From Heminiphilus faecis (GTDB taxonomy: Bacteria; Bacteroidota; Bacteroidia; Bacteroidales; Muribaculaceae): a DNA stretch of 59,410 bases. The notes beneath the pieces were generated by a model, which saw nothing but the letters and a program-made list of their open reading frames with translations, was not told the origin of the DNA and searched no databases. Below, one piece after another: positions 51,122 to 59,410 of the stretch. The position numbers and the translations under genes were made by a program. The number at the start of each line of letters is the position of its first letter. The first letter of the stretch is position 1. The stretch is taken from positions 1 through 59,410 of the forward strand of contig NZ_VSMC01000001.1 in the NCBI RefSeq assembly GCF_008728965.1. Reading direction: 5' to 3'.

Positions 51122-54100
51122 ATGAAACATTACATTTCTATACTTCTAATCCTTGCCGCGTTGTCGGGGTATGCCGAGGAAAACATCATGTTCAGGCACA
51201 TCACGATGACCGACGGCATGAGTGACAACCAAGTCAACCATATAACCCGCGACTCACAGGGCTTCATGTGGTTTTCAACCTCCCACGGACTTAACAGATA
51301 CGACGGATATACATTTAAAGTATTTGCCCGCGACACCGTGCCCGGCAACCTGCCCAACTCATTCATAATAAACGTTCAGGAAGATGCCACAGGTATGTTA
51401 TGGATCAAACTACGTACCGACATATACAGCTGCTATGACCCGCAAAAAGAAATATTTATCGATGCGAAGACCGTATTGGAAGATAAATATGGCATCACCG
51501 ACATGATATCGACGATATATGTCGACGAAAAAAAAGACCTGTGGTTTCACAACGACACAAAAGGCACTTACCGATACAGTTTTGCCGACAAAAAGCTCAC
51601 GCTGACACCGGCAAGCCCAGCGTTAGCCAAGTCCGGAGCCATCCTAACCTCAATGAGCGATGACCGTCACGGAGTACTGCGCATATACTCCAACGGTTTT
51701 TTCGACCATATCGACAGACTGTCAGTAGCTAAAGCCGACTATGAAAACGACTATCTGACTAAAATACCGGCAGATACCGATGAGCGATACAAGATTTTCA
51801 CGGACCGCGACAGAGATTACTGGATATACTCCGATAAAGGCATATGGGTTTATTACAGCCACGAAAAAAGATGGGAGGCTGTCAACACCGATGAAAGCTC
51901 CACCTACAGACTTACTGGCAATCATATAAAATCGATAATAAATGACCGGTACGGACGCATATGGATAGGCATAGACCACGGCGGCATAAACATAATAGAC
52001 AAAAAACAGAAAACAATACGGTATATCGAACACCGTACAACCGACGAACGAAGCATAAGCCAGAATAATCTCACATGTCTGTATGCCGATCCTGACGGCG
52101 GCATATGGGCCGGTACGTTCAAGCGTGGCGTGTCATATTACAACGAGAACATGTTCAGGTTCTACACCGATCACTTTCCGGAGTTCAACAGCCATAAAAA
52201 CTTCATACCCGACATTAGTTCGATAACCGAAGACCGAGACGGCAATCTGTACCTCGGAGTGACAAACGGCCTGATTACAGTAAACAAGACCTCCAAAGAG
52301 AAGACATTTATACCTTTGGCCGCACCCTATAATTCTTTTCCCGACGACGTCATACTGAGCATAGCTCAAAGCGACAACGGCAAACTATGGCTCGGAACTT
52401 ATCAGGGAGGACTGCTGTCGTATGATTCCGGAAAATTCTCGTCACACAGGCTCGATCATGACAATAAAGATTCGTACGCCAACAAATCCATATGGTGCAT
52501 GACTCAGGACCGGTCGGGATACTTATGGATAGGCACGTGGGGAGCCGGACTGTGGGGTATAGATCCGGAGTCGGAACGGTCAATACACTACAACGACATC
52601 GGCGGACAGTTCAACAATGAACAGATAGCATCCATATGCGCGGCAAAAGACGGAAATCTGTATATGGCCACCACGTACGGTATACTTATATACTACCCTG
52701 TCACCGGTAAATACGAAAAACAGATAGGCGACCGGCGCGGCGAGAAATCCTTTTCCAACCAGCTCATAACACATATCACGGAGGACAGCCGCGGCCTGCT
52801 GTGGATATCGACCCAAGAGGGCATGAACATATATGACCGAAGCCATGACGAAGTTACCGTCATTGAGGGCGATCTGCGCAATTCCATTATATGCGGAGCT
52901 GTCGAGGACAATGACAAAAACATGTGGATCACAACTTCCGACGGCATATACCATGTAATTGTCAGCGGACGCAAGACCGGATATGACTATGAAATCAAGA
53001 AATATGACGACCTCAGCGCAATAGACAACCAGCAATGCAATCCGAGAGCCATAATAAAGGCCGCATCCGGAAAAATAGTATTGGGAGGAGTCAGCGGCGT
53101 CAGCATATTTGACCCTATAAATCTCGCATACAGCACTCCTATGCCCGAAATACGCTTCACCAACCTTTCACTGTTCAATAAAAGCGTTAAAATAGACTCT
53201 CTGTATCAAGGCAACCGCATACTTGACCGGGCATTGAATTACACCGATGAGATAAAACTTGATTACGGCCAAAACATATTCAGCGTCACCTTTTCGTCAA
53301 TGGACTATTGCAAACTCGAAAAGAACGGCTATATGTACATGCTTGAAGGCTTCGACACCGACTGGACATACACCACCGACAACAACCTCACGTACACCAA
53401 CCTCGGTCCCGGAACATATACGCTGAAAGTCAAGCCCGTCAATGACAACGGACTTGTCGGAGAGAACGCAGCCGAACTGCGCATAGTGATAGCTCCGCCG
53501 TTTTACCGCTCTTGGATAGCCTACATAATATATGCTCTTATGCTCGTAGGAGTGATTCTGCTCGTAAAAGCCTACATGCGCCACAGCGAGGCACAGAAGT
53601 ACAAACTCTTGCAGATACAGCAGGAGGCCAATCAAAAGCATGAAATCGACAATATGAAGCTCCGCTTCTTCACCAACATAAGCCATGACCTGCGCACACC
53701 GCTCACCCTTATACTCACCCCGCTTGAATATGTCATGGAACGTATAGACGACACTGACTTCCGCGACAAGCTCACCATAGCCCACAACAATGCCATGAGA
53801 CTGCTTGACATGGTAAACCAGTTGCTCGACTTCCGCAAGAGCGACATGACCGGGCATACACTCTCGGCAGCGGGAGGCGACATAGTGGAGACTATACGCA
53901 CCCAGTGCAACAACTTTGCCGGATACTCCGAGCAACGCAATATAAATCTTACATTCTTCTCGCCTGTCAAGAAACTTTACATGGTCTTTGACGAAGACAA
54001 GATCAACAAGATAGTCATGAATCTGCTGTCTAACGCATTCAAGTTCACACCCGAGGGAGGACGCGTGGATGTATCGCTCGACATCGTGCCTAAAACCGAA

Positions 54101-55243
54101 AACGGACAGGAGATGCTGGAGATAAAAGTAGCCGACAACGGATGCGGCATAAGCGACGAGCACAAATCCATGATATTTGAACGCTTCTATCAGGTACCGC
54201 GAAAAGACAGCAGGATAGCAAGCGGCAGCGGCGTGGGGCTTAATCTTGTAAAAGAATTTGTAACCCTTCACAAGGGCACCATAGAAGTTCATGACAACAT
54301 AGGCAAAGGATCAGTATTTGTCGTCAGAATACCGGTGGAACGCGTGAGCGCCACAGACAGCGACTGTTCCGTAGCCGAACAGACAGAAACAGTAGAAATA
54401 CCTGTGATACACTGCGGGCAAGAAGACAACGAACTAAATGACAGTAATTTAGGGGGGGATAACATGCGCCCGTCAATCCTTCTTGTCGATGACAACGATG
54501 ATTTCCGCATGTTCATGAAAGACTGTCTCAAGCATGATTATAACATATATGAAGCGGCTGACGGCGCCGAGGCATGGAAAATGTTGCCCGAACTACAGCC
54601 CGACATTATCGTCAGCGATGTGATGATGCCCGAAATGGACGGCAACGAACTCTGCCGTCTTGTGAAAAACGATATACGCACATCACACATACTTGTCATT
54701 CTGCTGACGGCGCGTGCAGCCAAAGAGCATGAACAGAAAGGGCTTGAGGTCGGTGCCGACGACTATATAACGAAGCCGTTCAATCTTAATATTCTGACAC
54801 TGCGTATTAAAAATCTGCTGCAGCGCCGACGCGACTCCCACAGCAAACCCATGGATGTATCACCAAGCAAAATCAACATAACGTCGCTTGACGAGAAGTT
54901 GATAAACAAGGCCATACAATATGTGGAAAACAATCTGAGCCGGAGCGACCTGTCGGTAGAGGAACTCAGCGGCGAGCTCGGCATGAGCCGTGTGCACCTT
55001 TACAAAAAGCTCCTGTCAATAACAGGCAAGACTCCGATAGAGTTTATAAGAATACTGCGGTTGAAACGCGCGGCCCAAATGCTCCGCGAAAGTCAGTTGA
55101 GTATCGCAGAGGTCACCTATCAGACCGGCTTCAACAACCTCAATCTCTTCCGCAAGTACTTCAAGACCGAGTTCGGCATGCTCCCGTCAGAGTACCAAGC
55201 AAAATACAGCGAAAAGTACTTAGGTCCGCAAAACAAAATATAG
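51122..55243 (+). CDS. Hybrid two-component system regulator (HTCS)
   Basis: A 1373-residue one-protein sensor-regulator. Signal/anchor at 1-18; periplasmic two-propeller sensor of about 14 repeats (LWIKLRTDIY, IWIGIDHGGINI, LWLGTYQGGL, LWIGTWGAGLWG and others), a Y_Y_Y domain up to about 790 (NLGPGTYTLKVKPVN), a membrane segment (797-820), histidine kinase with phospho-His855 in NISHDLRTPL and ATPase (GSGVGLNLV), a receiver domain with Asp1166 in VSDVMMPEMDG, and a C-terminal AraC HTH (about 1275-1370). It should sense the imported glycan product and switch on the divergent locus. Confidence 0.96.
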   Translation: MKHYISILLILAALSGYAEENIMFRHITMTDGMSDNQVNHITRDSQGFMWFSTSHGLNRYDGYTFKVFARDTVPGNLPNSFIINVQEDATGMLWIKLRTDIYSCYDPQKEIFIDAKTVLEDKYGITDMISTIYVDEKKDLWFHNDTKGTYRYSFADKKLTLTPASPALAKSGAILTSMSDDRHGVLRIYSNGFFDHIDRLSVAKADYENDYLTKIPADTDERYKIFTDRDRDYWIYSDKGIWVYYSHEKRWEAVNTDESSTYRLTGNHIKSIINDRYGRIWIGIDHGGINIIDKKQKTIRYIEHRTTDERSISQNNLTCLYADPDGGIWAGTFKRGVSYYNENMFRFYTDHFPEFNSHKNFIPDISSITEDRDGNLYLGVTNGLITVNKTSKEKTFIPLAAPYNSFPDDVILSIAQSDNGKLWLGTYQGGLLSYDSGKFSSHRLDHDNKDSYANKSIWCMTQDRSGYLWIGTWGAGLWGIDPESERSIHYNDIGGQFNNEQIASICAAKDGNLYMATTYGILIYYPVTGKYEKQIGDRRGEKSFSNQLITHITEDSRGLLWISTQEGMNIYDRSHDEVTVIEGDLRNSIICGAVEDNDKNMWITTSDGIYHVIVSGRKTGYDYEIKKYDDLSAIDNQQCNPRAIIKAASGKIVLGGVSGVSIFDPINLAYSTPMPEIRFTNLSLFNKSVKIDSLYQGNRILDRALNYTDEIKLDYGQNIFSVTFSSMDYCKLEKNGYMYMLEGFDTDWTYTTDNNLTYTNLGPGTYTLKVKPVNDNGLVGENAAELRIVIAPPFYRSWIAYIIYALMLVGVILLVKAYMRHSEAQKYKLLQIQQEANQKHEIDNMKLRFFTNISHDLRTPLTLILTPLEYVMERIDDTDFRDKLTIAHNNAMRLLDMVNQLLDFRKSDMTGHTLSAAGGDIVETIRTQCNNFAGYSEQRNINLTFFSPVKKLYMVFDEDKINKIVMNLLSNAFKFTPEGGRVDVSLDIVPKTENGQEMLEIKVADNGCGISDEHKSMIFERFYQVPRKDSRIASGSGVGLNLVKEFVTLHKGTIEVHDNIGKGSVFVVRIPVERVSATDSDCSVAEQTETVEIPVIHCGQEDNELNDSNLGGDNMRPSILLVDDNDDFRMFMKDCLKHDYNIYEAADGAEAWKMLPELQPDIIVSDVMMPEMDGNELCRLVKNDIRTSHILVILLTARAAKEHEQKGLEVGADDYITKPFNLNILTLRIKNLLQRRRDSHSKPMDVSPSKINITSLDEKLINKAIQYVENNLSRSDLSVEELSGELGMSRVHLYKKLLSITGKTPIEFIRILRLKRAAQMLRESQLSIAEVTYQTGFNNLNLFRKYFKTEFGMLPSEYQAKYSEKYLGPQNKI

Positions 55244-55299
55244 CGGATAAAAAAGCTACTGTCTGTAAGTTCTGAATCAGGCAAAAAAACAGAAAAATG

Positions 55300-57921
55300 T
55301 CAGTCGGTTTTGCCGGTGATTATCGACTTTATGTCATGGAGTTTGTTGAGAGCGGCCATAGGCGTAAGATTGTTGATGTCGGTATGCAGTATTTCGTCAC
55401 GTATCTGCGTGAGTACTGGGTCGTCAAGCTGAAAGAATGACAACTGCACGCCTCCGCGCTCTTCGGCTATATTGCTCATATTCTTACCTATCGAGTCCTG
55501 ACGGTTATTGCTCTCAAGATGCTTCAACACTTGGTCGGCACGCTTTACTATAGTCTGCGGCATGCCGGCGAGCTTAGCGACATGTATACCGAAACTGTGT
55601 TCGCTGCCCCCTTTGGCGAGCTTGCGTAGAAACACGACCTTGCCGTTGATCTCCTTTACCGACACATTATAGTTCACTACCCTCGGGAAGCTCGCAGCCA
55701 TCTCGTTGAGTTCATGGTAATGGGTGGCAAAGAGAGTCTTGGGATGCATTGAGCCGTGCTCATGGATATGCTCCACTATGGCCCAAGCTATGGATATGCC
55801 GTCGTATGTGGAAGTACCGCGTCCAAGCTCGTCAAACAGTATAAGACTGCGTTCGCTCATGTTGTTGAGTATCGAGGCCGCCTCGTTCATCTCGACCATA
55901 AACGTGGACTCGCCGAGCGATATATTGTCGCTCGCCCCGACACGTGTAAACACCTTGTCCACAACTCCTATGCGGGCGCTCTCGGCCGCCACGAAGCTGC
56001 CTATCTGCGCAAGTATAACATTAAGGGCGGTCTGACGCAACAGGGCTGACTTACCCGACATGTTCGGACCGGTGATCATCATGATCTGCGTGCCCGTATT
56101 GCTCAGGTTCACACTGTTGGTTATGTACGGCTCACCGGGCGGCAGCTGCTTCTCGATCACAGGGTGGCGCCCCTCCTTTATGTCTATTACAAGCGAGTCA
56201 TCGACTACCGGACGGTTGTAATGGTTCTCCATCGCCACACGTGTAAACGACAGCAATACGTCGATATGGGCCACAAGCGACGAATCAAGCTGAATGGCGG
56301 GTATAAATTCTACGAGCCGCGCCACCAAGTCATTATACAGCCGGGTTTCTATTATGGCTATCTTCTCCTGCGCTCCGAGTATTTTCTCTTCATAGTCTTT
56401 AAGTTCCTGAGTGATATAACGCTCCGCATTGACAAGAGTCTGCTTGCGTATCCACTCTCCGGGCACTTTTGACTTGTGAGTGTTGGTAACCTCGATATAG
56501 TAGCCGAACACATTATTGTAACCTATCTTCAGGCTCGGGATGCCGGTGGCGGCCACTTCGCGTGCCTGAAGCTTCATTAGATAATCTTTGCCCTGATACG
56601 CTATGTCGCGCAATTCGTCAAGCTCGGCGTCGACCCCGTGCTTTATAACCGTACCGCGGTTAATGGCTATGGGAGCGTCATCGACAATCTCGCGGTCTAT
56701 ACGGTCGCGTATAAGCGTGCACGGATTAAGCTGCTCGCCTATGGTTTTCAGCGCCTCAAGGTCAGAATTGCAGCATAGCGTCTTTATTGGATTGATAGCG
56801 GTAAGGGCATTGCGCAGCTGCACTACTTCACGTGGCGTCACTCGTCCTACGGCAACTTTGGATATTATGCGCTCCATGTCGCCTATCTGCTCAAGAAAAG
56901 TCTTTATCTGGTCGCGCTCTTCAGGATGACGGAAGAAATACTCAACTATATCAAGACGCGAGTTTATGGCCTTGACATCTTTGAGCGGAAACAGAAGCCA
57001 TCTGCGAAGCAATCGGGCGCCCATGGGACTGACCGTACGGTCAATGACTCCGAGCAGGCTTCTGCCCTCGTCGGCCATTGTATCGACGAGTTCCAGATTG
57101 CGTACAGTGAACTTGTCAAGCCTTACATAGCTACTCTCTTCGATGCGGCGCAACTTCAGTATATGCCCTATTTCGGTATGTTTTGTTATGTCAAGATAAT
57201 GGAGTATGGCTCCGGAGGCAACAATAGCGGCATGCATGGCGTGGACACCGAATCCTTTGAGGTTGCGCGTCTCGAAGTGCTTCAGCAGCCGGTCGAGTGC
57301 AGCCTCCTCGGTAAATATCCAGTCGTCCAGTTCAAAAGCAAGATAGCGGGTATTGAACGTAGCATCGAGCCACTTGCGTGACCCGCGCTCGATCAGCACC
57401 TCCTTAGGGGCGAAATTATTAAGCAGTTTATCTATATAATCGGCGGTACCCTCGGCCGTCAGGAACTCACCTGTGGAGATATCAAGGAATGCCACCCCGA
57501 CGACCCCCGCCTTGGTAGCATGCAATGCCGCCACAAAGTTATTTTCTTTATGGTTAAGCACTGTGTCGTTGATTGACACTCCGGGGGTAACAAGTTCTGT
57601 TATGCCACGCTTGACAAGCTTCTTGGTCAGCTTCGGATCCTCAAGCTGCTCGCATATGGCCACACGTTTTCCGGCCCTTACAAGTTTGGGTAGATATGTA
57701 TCGAGTGCGTGATGCGGAAACCCGGCCAGTTCTACATATTGCGATACCCCGTTGGCGCGTCGGGTGAGTGTTATACCGAGTATCTCCGACGTAATTATGG
57801 CATCATCGGAAAATGTTTCGTAAAAGTCGCCGACACGAAACAGCAATATGGCATCGGGATGTTTTTGTTTCATCTCGATGTATTGCTTCATAAGTGGAGT
57901 TTCGACAATTTTATGAGCCAT
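55300..57921 (-). CDS. mutS: DNA mismatch repair protein MutS
   Basis: An 873-residue MutS1-type protein. The mismatch-contacting Phe-x-Glu motif is in [11 protein letters not shown] near the N-terminus; Walker A is [14 protein letters not shown], Walker [17 protein letters not shown]. Full length with clamp and dimer domains, followed by an 80-residue C-terminal tail. It recognises mismatches and hands over to MutL; no mutL is nearby. It stands alone; the repeat cluster starts about 100 bases upstream of its start codon. Confidence 0.97.
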   Translation of the reverse strand: MAHKIVETPLMKQYIEMKQKHPDAILLFRVGDFYETFSDDAIITSEILGITLTRRANGVSQYVELAGFPHHALDTYLPKLVRAGKRVAICEQLEDPKLTKKLVKRGITELVTPGVSINDTVLNHKENNFVAALHATKAGVVGVAFLDISTGEFLTAEGTADYIDKLLNNFAPKEVLIERGSRKWLDATFNTRYLAFELDDWIFTEEAALDRLLKHFETRNLKGFGVHAMHAAIVASGAILHYLDITKHTEIGHILKLRRIEESSYVRLDKFTVRNLELVDTMADEGRSLLGVIDRTVSPMGARLLRRWLLFPLKDVKAINSRLDIVEYFFRHPEERDQIKTFLEQIGDMERIISKVAVGRVTPREVVQLRNALTAINPIKTLCCNSDLEALKTIGEQLNPCTLIRDRIDREIVDDAPIAINRGTVIKHGVDAELDELRDIAYQGKDYLMKLQAREVAATGIPSLKIGYNNVFGYYIEVTNTHKSKVPGEWIRKQTLVNAERYITQELKDYEEKILGAQEKIAIIETRLYNDLVARLVEFIPAIQLDSSLVAHIDVLLSFTRVAMENHYNRPVVDDSLVIDIKEGRHPVIEKQLPPGEPYITNSVNLSNTGTQIMMITGPNMSGKSALLRQTALNVILAQIGSFVAAESARIGVVDKVFTRVGASDNISLGESTFMVEMNEAASILNNMSERSLILFDELGRGTSTYDGISIAWAIVEHIHEHGSMHPKTLFATHYHELNEMAASFPRVVNYNVSVKEINGKVVFLRKLAKGGSEHSFGIHVAKLAGMPQTIVKRADQVLKHLESNNRQDSIGKNMSNIAEERGGVQLSFFQLDDPVLTQIRDEILHTDINNLTPMAALNKLHDIKSIITGKTD

Positions 57922-57939
57922 GAATCTACTTTTATTGTG

Positions 57940-57947
57940 TAAAGTTA
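57940..57947 (-). promoter_or_regulatory. Probable -7 box of mutS
   Basis: TAACTTTA on the minus strand, one base off the TAnnTTTG consensus, 18 bases from the start codon. Confidence 0.35.
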
Positions 57948-58020
57948 CTACATCCGCGCCGCTTTCGCAAATACTTTTAGCGCCTGCCTATCCGATAAAT
58001 CATTAAACAGCGTCCGGTCG

Positions 58021-58553
58021 CGGAAAATCCCGGGCCAACGTTGATTGAACGACAACCGTGCGGTAGGGGCGCCAGTACCACGGCGCCCGGTTACGACCCG
58101 TAGGGCCGTCAGGGTTCCACAAACGTATTGGCGCAGACGCCACGTATATTGGGCCGTACGGATTCGCGGGCGCCGTGGTACTGGCGCCCCTACAGACTTA
58201 TCCGATTCACATCGACATTGAGCCATCCGGATTTTACCAACGTACAGGCGCAGACGCCACGTATATTGGGGCTGCGAGCCTGTAAAGGCTCACGCCAAAC
58301 GTTAGCCGGGTACAAAGTGCCCGGATTGCGAAATTCGCAGTAAAAGTTGTTTGAGTCTGACAAGACTCGTGCTTGTTTCGACTGATGGCTCGATTCAGGC
58401 ATGAGTCTTTACAGACTCATCGATGAGGGAAAATACGACATACCGGAGACTGCGTCATCCTTCGGATGCCTTGTCCCCGGCTAACGTGAGGCAGGAGCCT
58501 TGACAGGCTCTAAATATCGGAACCCATTTTCATTGCAAAATTGAGCAAGCCAT
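58021..58553. repeat. Composite repeat unit, copy 1 (about 530 bp)
   Basis: It is made of an A module (58021-58093, 73 bp), a B module with a 26-bp segment at 58168-58193 that is the exact reverse complement of 58063-58088, and a C module (58244-58553). Copy 2 is at 58709-59236 in the same orientation; most of the difference is in about 40 bases just before C. A 24-mer starting GGCGCAGACGCC occurs at 58130 and again at 58247. No credible gene; ORFs seen here are frame accidents. Confidence 0.85.
58244..58553. repeat. C module, 310-bp structured repeat, copy 1
   Basis: Copy 2 lies at 58927-59236, same length, with 4 differences by eye. A 35-nt inverted repeat bounds a 235-base core (58276-58310 and 58476-58510, 30 of 35 pair). 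Inside or at the arms are four hairpins with a GAGYCT stem and a four-base loop: 58276-58291, 58353-58368, 58401-58420 (8-bp stem) and 58495-58510. A fifth, CATCC-TTC-GGATG, is at 58456-58468. This density of perfect hairpins suggests a structured RNA or single-strand DNA form. Confidence 0.75.
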
Positions 58554-58562
58554 ACGGATACG

Positions 58563-58781
58563 CGGAAAATCCCGGATCAACGTTGATTGGACGGCAACCG
58601 TGCGGTACTGGCGCCAGTATCACGGCGCCCGGTTACGGAAAATCCCGGGCCAGCGTTGATTGGACGACAACCGTGCGGTAGGGGCGCCAGTACCACGGCG
58701 TCCGGTCGCGGAAAATCCCGGGCCAACGTTGATTGGACGACAACCGTGCGGTAGGGGCGCCAGTATCACGGCGCCCGGTTA
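58563..58781. repeat. Three tandem 73-bp A modules
   Basis: Copies start at 58563, 58636 and 58709, exactly 73 bases apart, each beginning CGGAAAATCCCGG. The first reads CGGATCAACG, the second CGGGCCAGCG and the third CGGGCCAACG just after that. A fourth free-standing copy is at 58021 and a fifth, shortened one at 59238. The third tandem copy is also the start of composite unit 2. Confidence 0.85.
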
Positions 58782-59236
58782 CGACCCGTATGGCCATCAG
58801 GGTTCCACAAACGTACAGGCGCAGACGCCAAGTATATTGGGCCGTACGGAGACGCGGGCGCCGTGGTACTGGCGCCCCTACAGGCACATCCGATTCACTA
58901 CGGCGGCCGTACGGATTCGCCACGGTACAGGCGCAGACGTCATGTATATTGGGGCTGCGAGCCTGTAAAGGCTCACGCCAAACGTTAGCCGGGTACAAAG
59001 TGCCCGGATTGCGAAATTCGCAGTAAAAGTTGTTTGAGTCTGACAAGACTCGTGCTTGTTTCGACTGATGGCTCGATTCAGGCATGAGTCTTTACAGACT
59101 CATCGATGAGGGGAAATACGACATACCGGAGACTGCGTCATCCTTCGGATGCCTTGTCCCCGGCTAACGTGAGGCAGGAGCCTTGGCAGGCTCTAAATAT
59201 CGGAACCCATTTTCATTGCAAAATTGAGCAAGCCAT
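58709..59236. repeat. Composite repeat unit, copy 2 (about 530 bp)
   Basis: Same order as copy 1: A (58709-58781), B with the reverse-complement 26-mer at 58856-58881 of the near-identical 58751-58776 (one base differs; spacing of 79 bases is the same as in copy 1), and C (58927-59236). It is 5 bases shorter than copy 1. Confidence 0.85.
58927..59236. repeat. C module, 310-bp structured repeat, copy 2
   Basis: Near-identical to 58244-58553 at an offset of 683 bases. The four seen differences are two bases near the start (GTCATG for GCCACG), GGGGAAAT for GGGAAAAT and TTGGCAGG for TTGACAGG. The last lies in a hairpin loop and leaves the stem whole. Confidence 0.8.
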
Positions 59237-59237
59237 G

Positions 59238-59410
59238 CGGAAAATCCCGGATCAACGTTGATTGGACGGCAACCGTGTGGTACTGGCGCCCCTACAGACA
59301 CATCCGATTCTCATCGGGATTGGGCCGTGCGGATTCGCGGGCGCCGTACTACTGGCGCCCCTACAGACACATCCGATTCTCATCGGTATTGGGCCGTGCG
59401 GATTCGCGGG
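59238..59410. repeat. Shortened A module and 69-bp B tandem repeats, running off the edge
   Basis: After a truncated A module (59238 on), B modules beginning TACTGGCGCC start at 59281 and 59350, 69 bases apart. Each holds CTACAGACACATCCGATTC and ends GCGGATTCGCGGG, and the sequence stops in the second copy at the window edge, so the array continues beyond it. Confidence 0.8.

Noticed and set aside
53297-54292. 331-codon minus-strand ORF within the HTCS gene
   Set aside because: It is antisense to the kinase part of the HTCS, has no family likeness and no RBS.
58660-59026. Arg/Gly-rich + strand ORFs (APVPRRP and similar)
   Set aside because: They are translations of the GC-rich A and B modules in more than one frame, without a promoter or RBS.
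58190-59085. Two minus-strand ORFs with the same start, MPESSHQSKQARVL..., as a repeated gene family
   Set aside because: They lie across the hairpins and inverted repeats of the C module, have no ribosome-binding site, and run on into different frames of the A and B modules; the shared protein is just the translated repeat.
57960-59410. CRISPR array
   Set aside because: Repeats of 69-73 and 310 bp are contiguous or modular, not short repeats with unique spacers of constant length, and no cas genes are present.

Overview
The window reads as chromosomal DNA of a gut Bacteroidales bacterium, most likely a Muribaculaceae-type or related genus. The evidence is a SusC/SusD pair, a hybrid two-component regulator (HTCS), SPII lipoproteins with Cys-Ser-Asp-Asp starts, and many promoters with the Bacteroidetes -7 box TAnnTTTG. 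No rRNA, tRNA, CRISPR array or complete transposase gene was seen.

Layout. 1-205: non-coding edge with a 41-bp-spaced direct repeat that may be the end of an insertion sequence lying outside the window. 206-12573: housekeeping and orphan genes: an amphipathic lipoprotein, mrp and trmB, a phage-type HTH/S24 repressor, panB, a membrane-anchored kinase-like protein without the catalytic Asp, a GNAT-like protein, a small Trp/Asp-rich lipoprotein, a GH3-auxin-family adenylating enzyme, alkaline phosphatase, a TPR protein, and pyrH-frr-bcp. 12760-17112: a GH97 glycosidase diverging from an unknown protein plus a Sel1-repeat protein. 17178-21213: an acid-resistance cluster transcribed leftward (gadB, glsA, gadC) with a terminator-like hairpin between gadB and glsA. 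21378-22654: fluoride channel crcB and ribF, convergent.

22702-55243 is a large carbohydrate-utilisation region. Leftward: GH43+CBM6, GH2, GH42, GH2, GH29, an acetylesterase, SusC, SusD, a TIG-domain surface glycan-binding protein and a BACON-GH5 endoglycanase. A GH43-like gene reads the other way at 28456, and GH35 and GH2 beta-galactosidases with their own promoters lie beyond it. A 1373-residue HTCS diverges from the enzyme operon and is the obvious regulator. The logic would be: the GH5 cuts the backbone at the cell surface, SusD and the TIG protein bind, SusC imports, and periplasmic esterase, fucosidase, beta-galactosidases and arabinosidases remove side groups. The set fits a beta-galactosylated, fucosylated, acetylated glycan with a GH5-cleavable backbone (xyloglucan-like is the leading guess), but no GH31 or GH3 enzyme is present, so the substrate is unproven.

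55300-57921 is mutS. From about 57960 to the end lies about 1.45 kb of non-coding, GC-rich, highly structured repeats: a ~530-bp unit present twice, each carrying a 310-bp module with 35-nt inverted repeats and four GAGYCT-type hairpins; three perfect-period 73-bp tandem copies; and a 69-bp tandem array running off the right edge. A short relative of one module lies at about 29490. This repeat family is the most unusual thing in the window.
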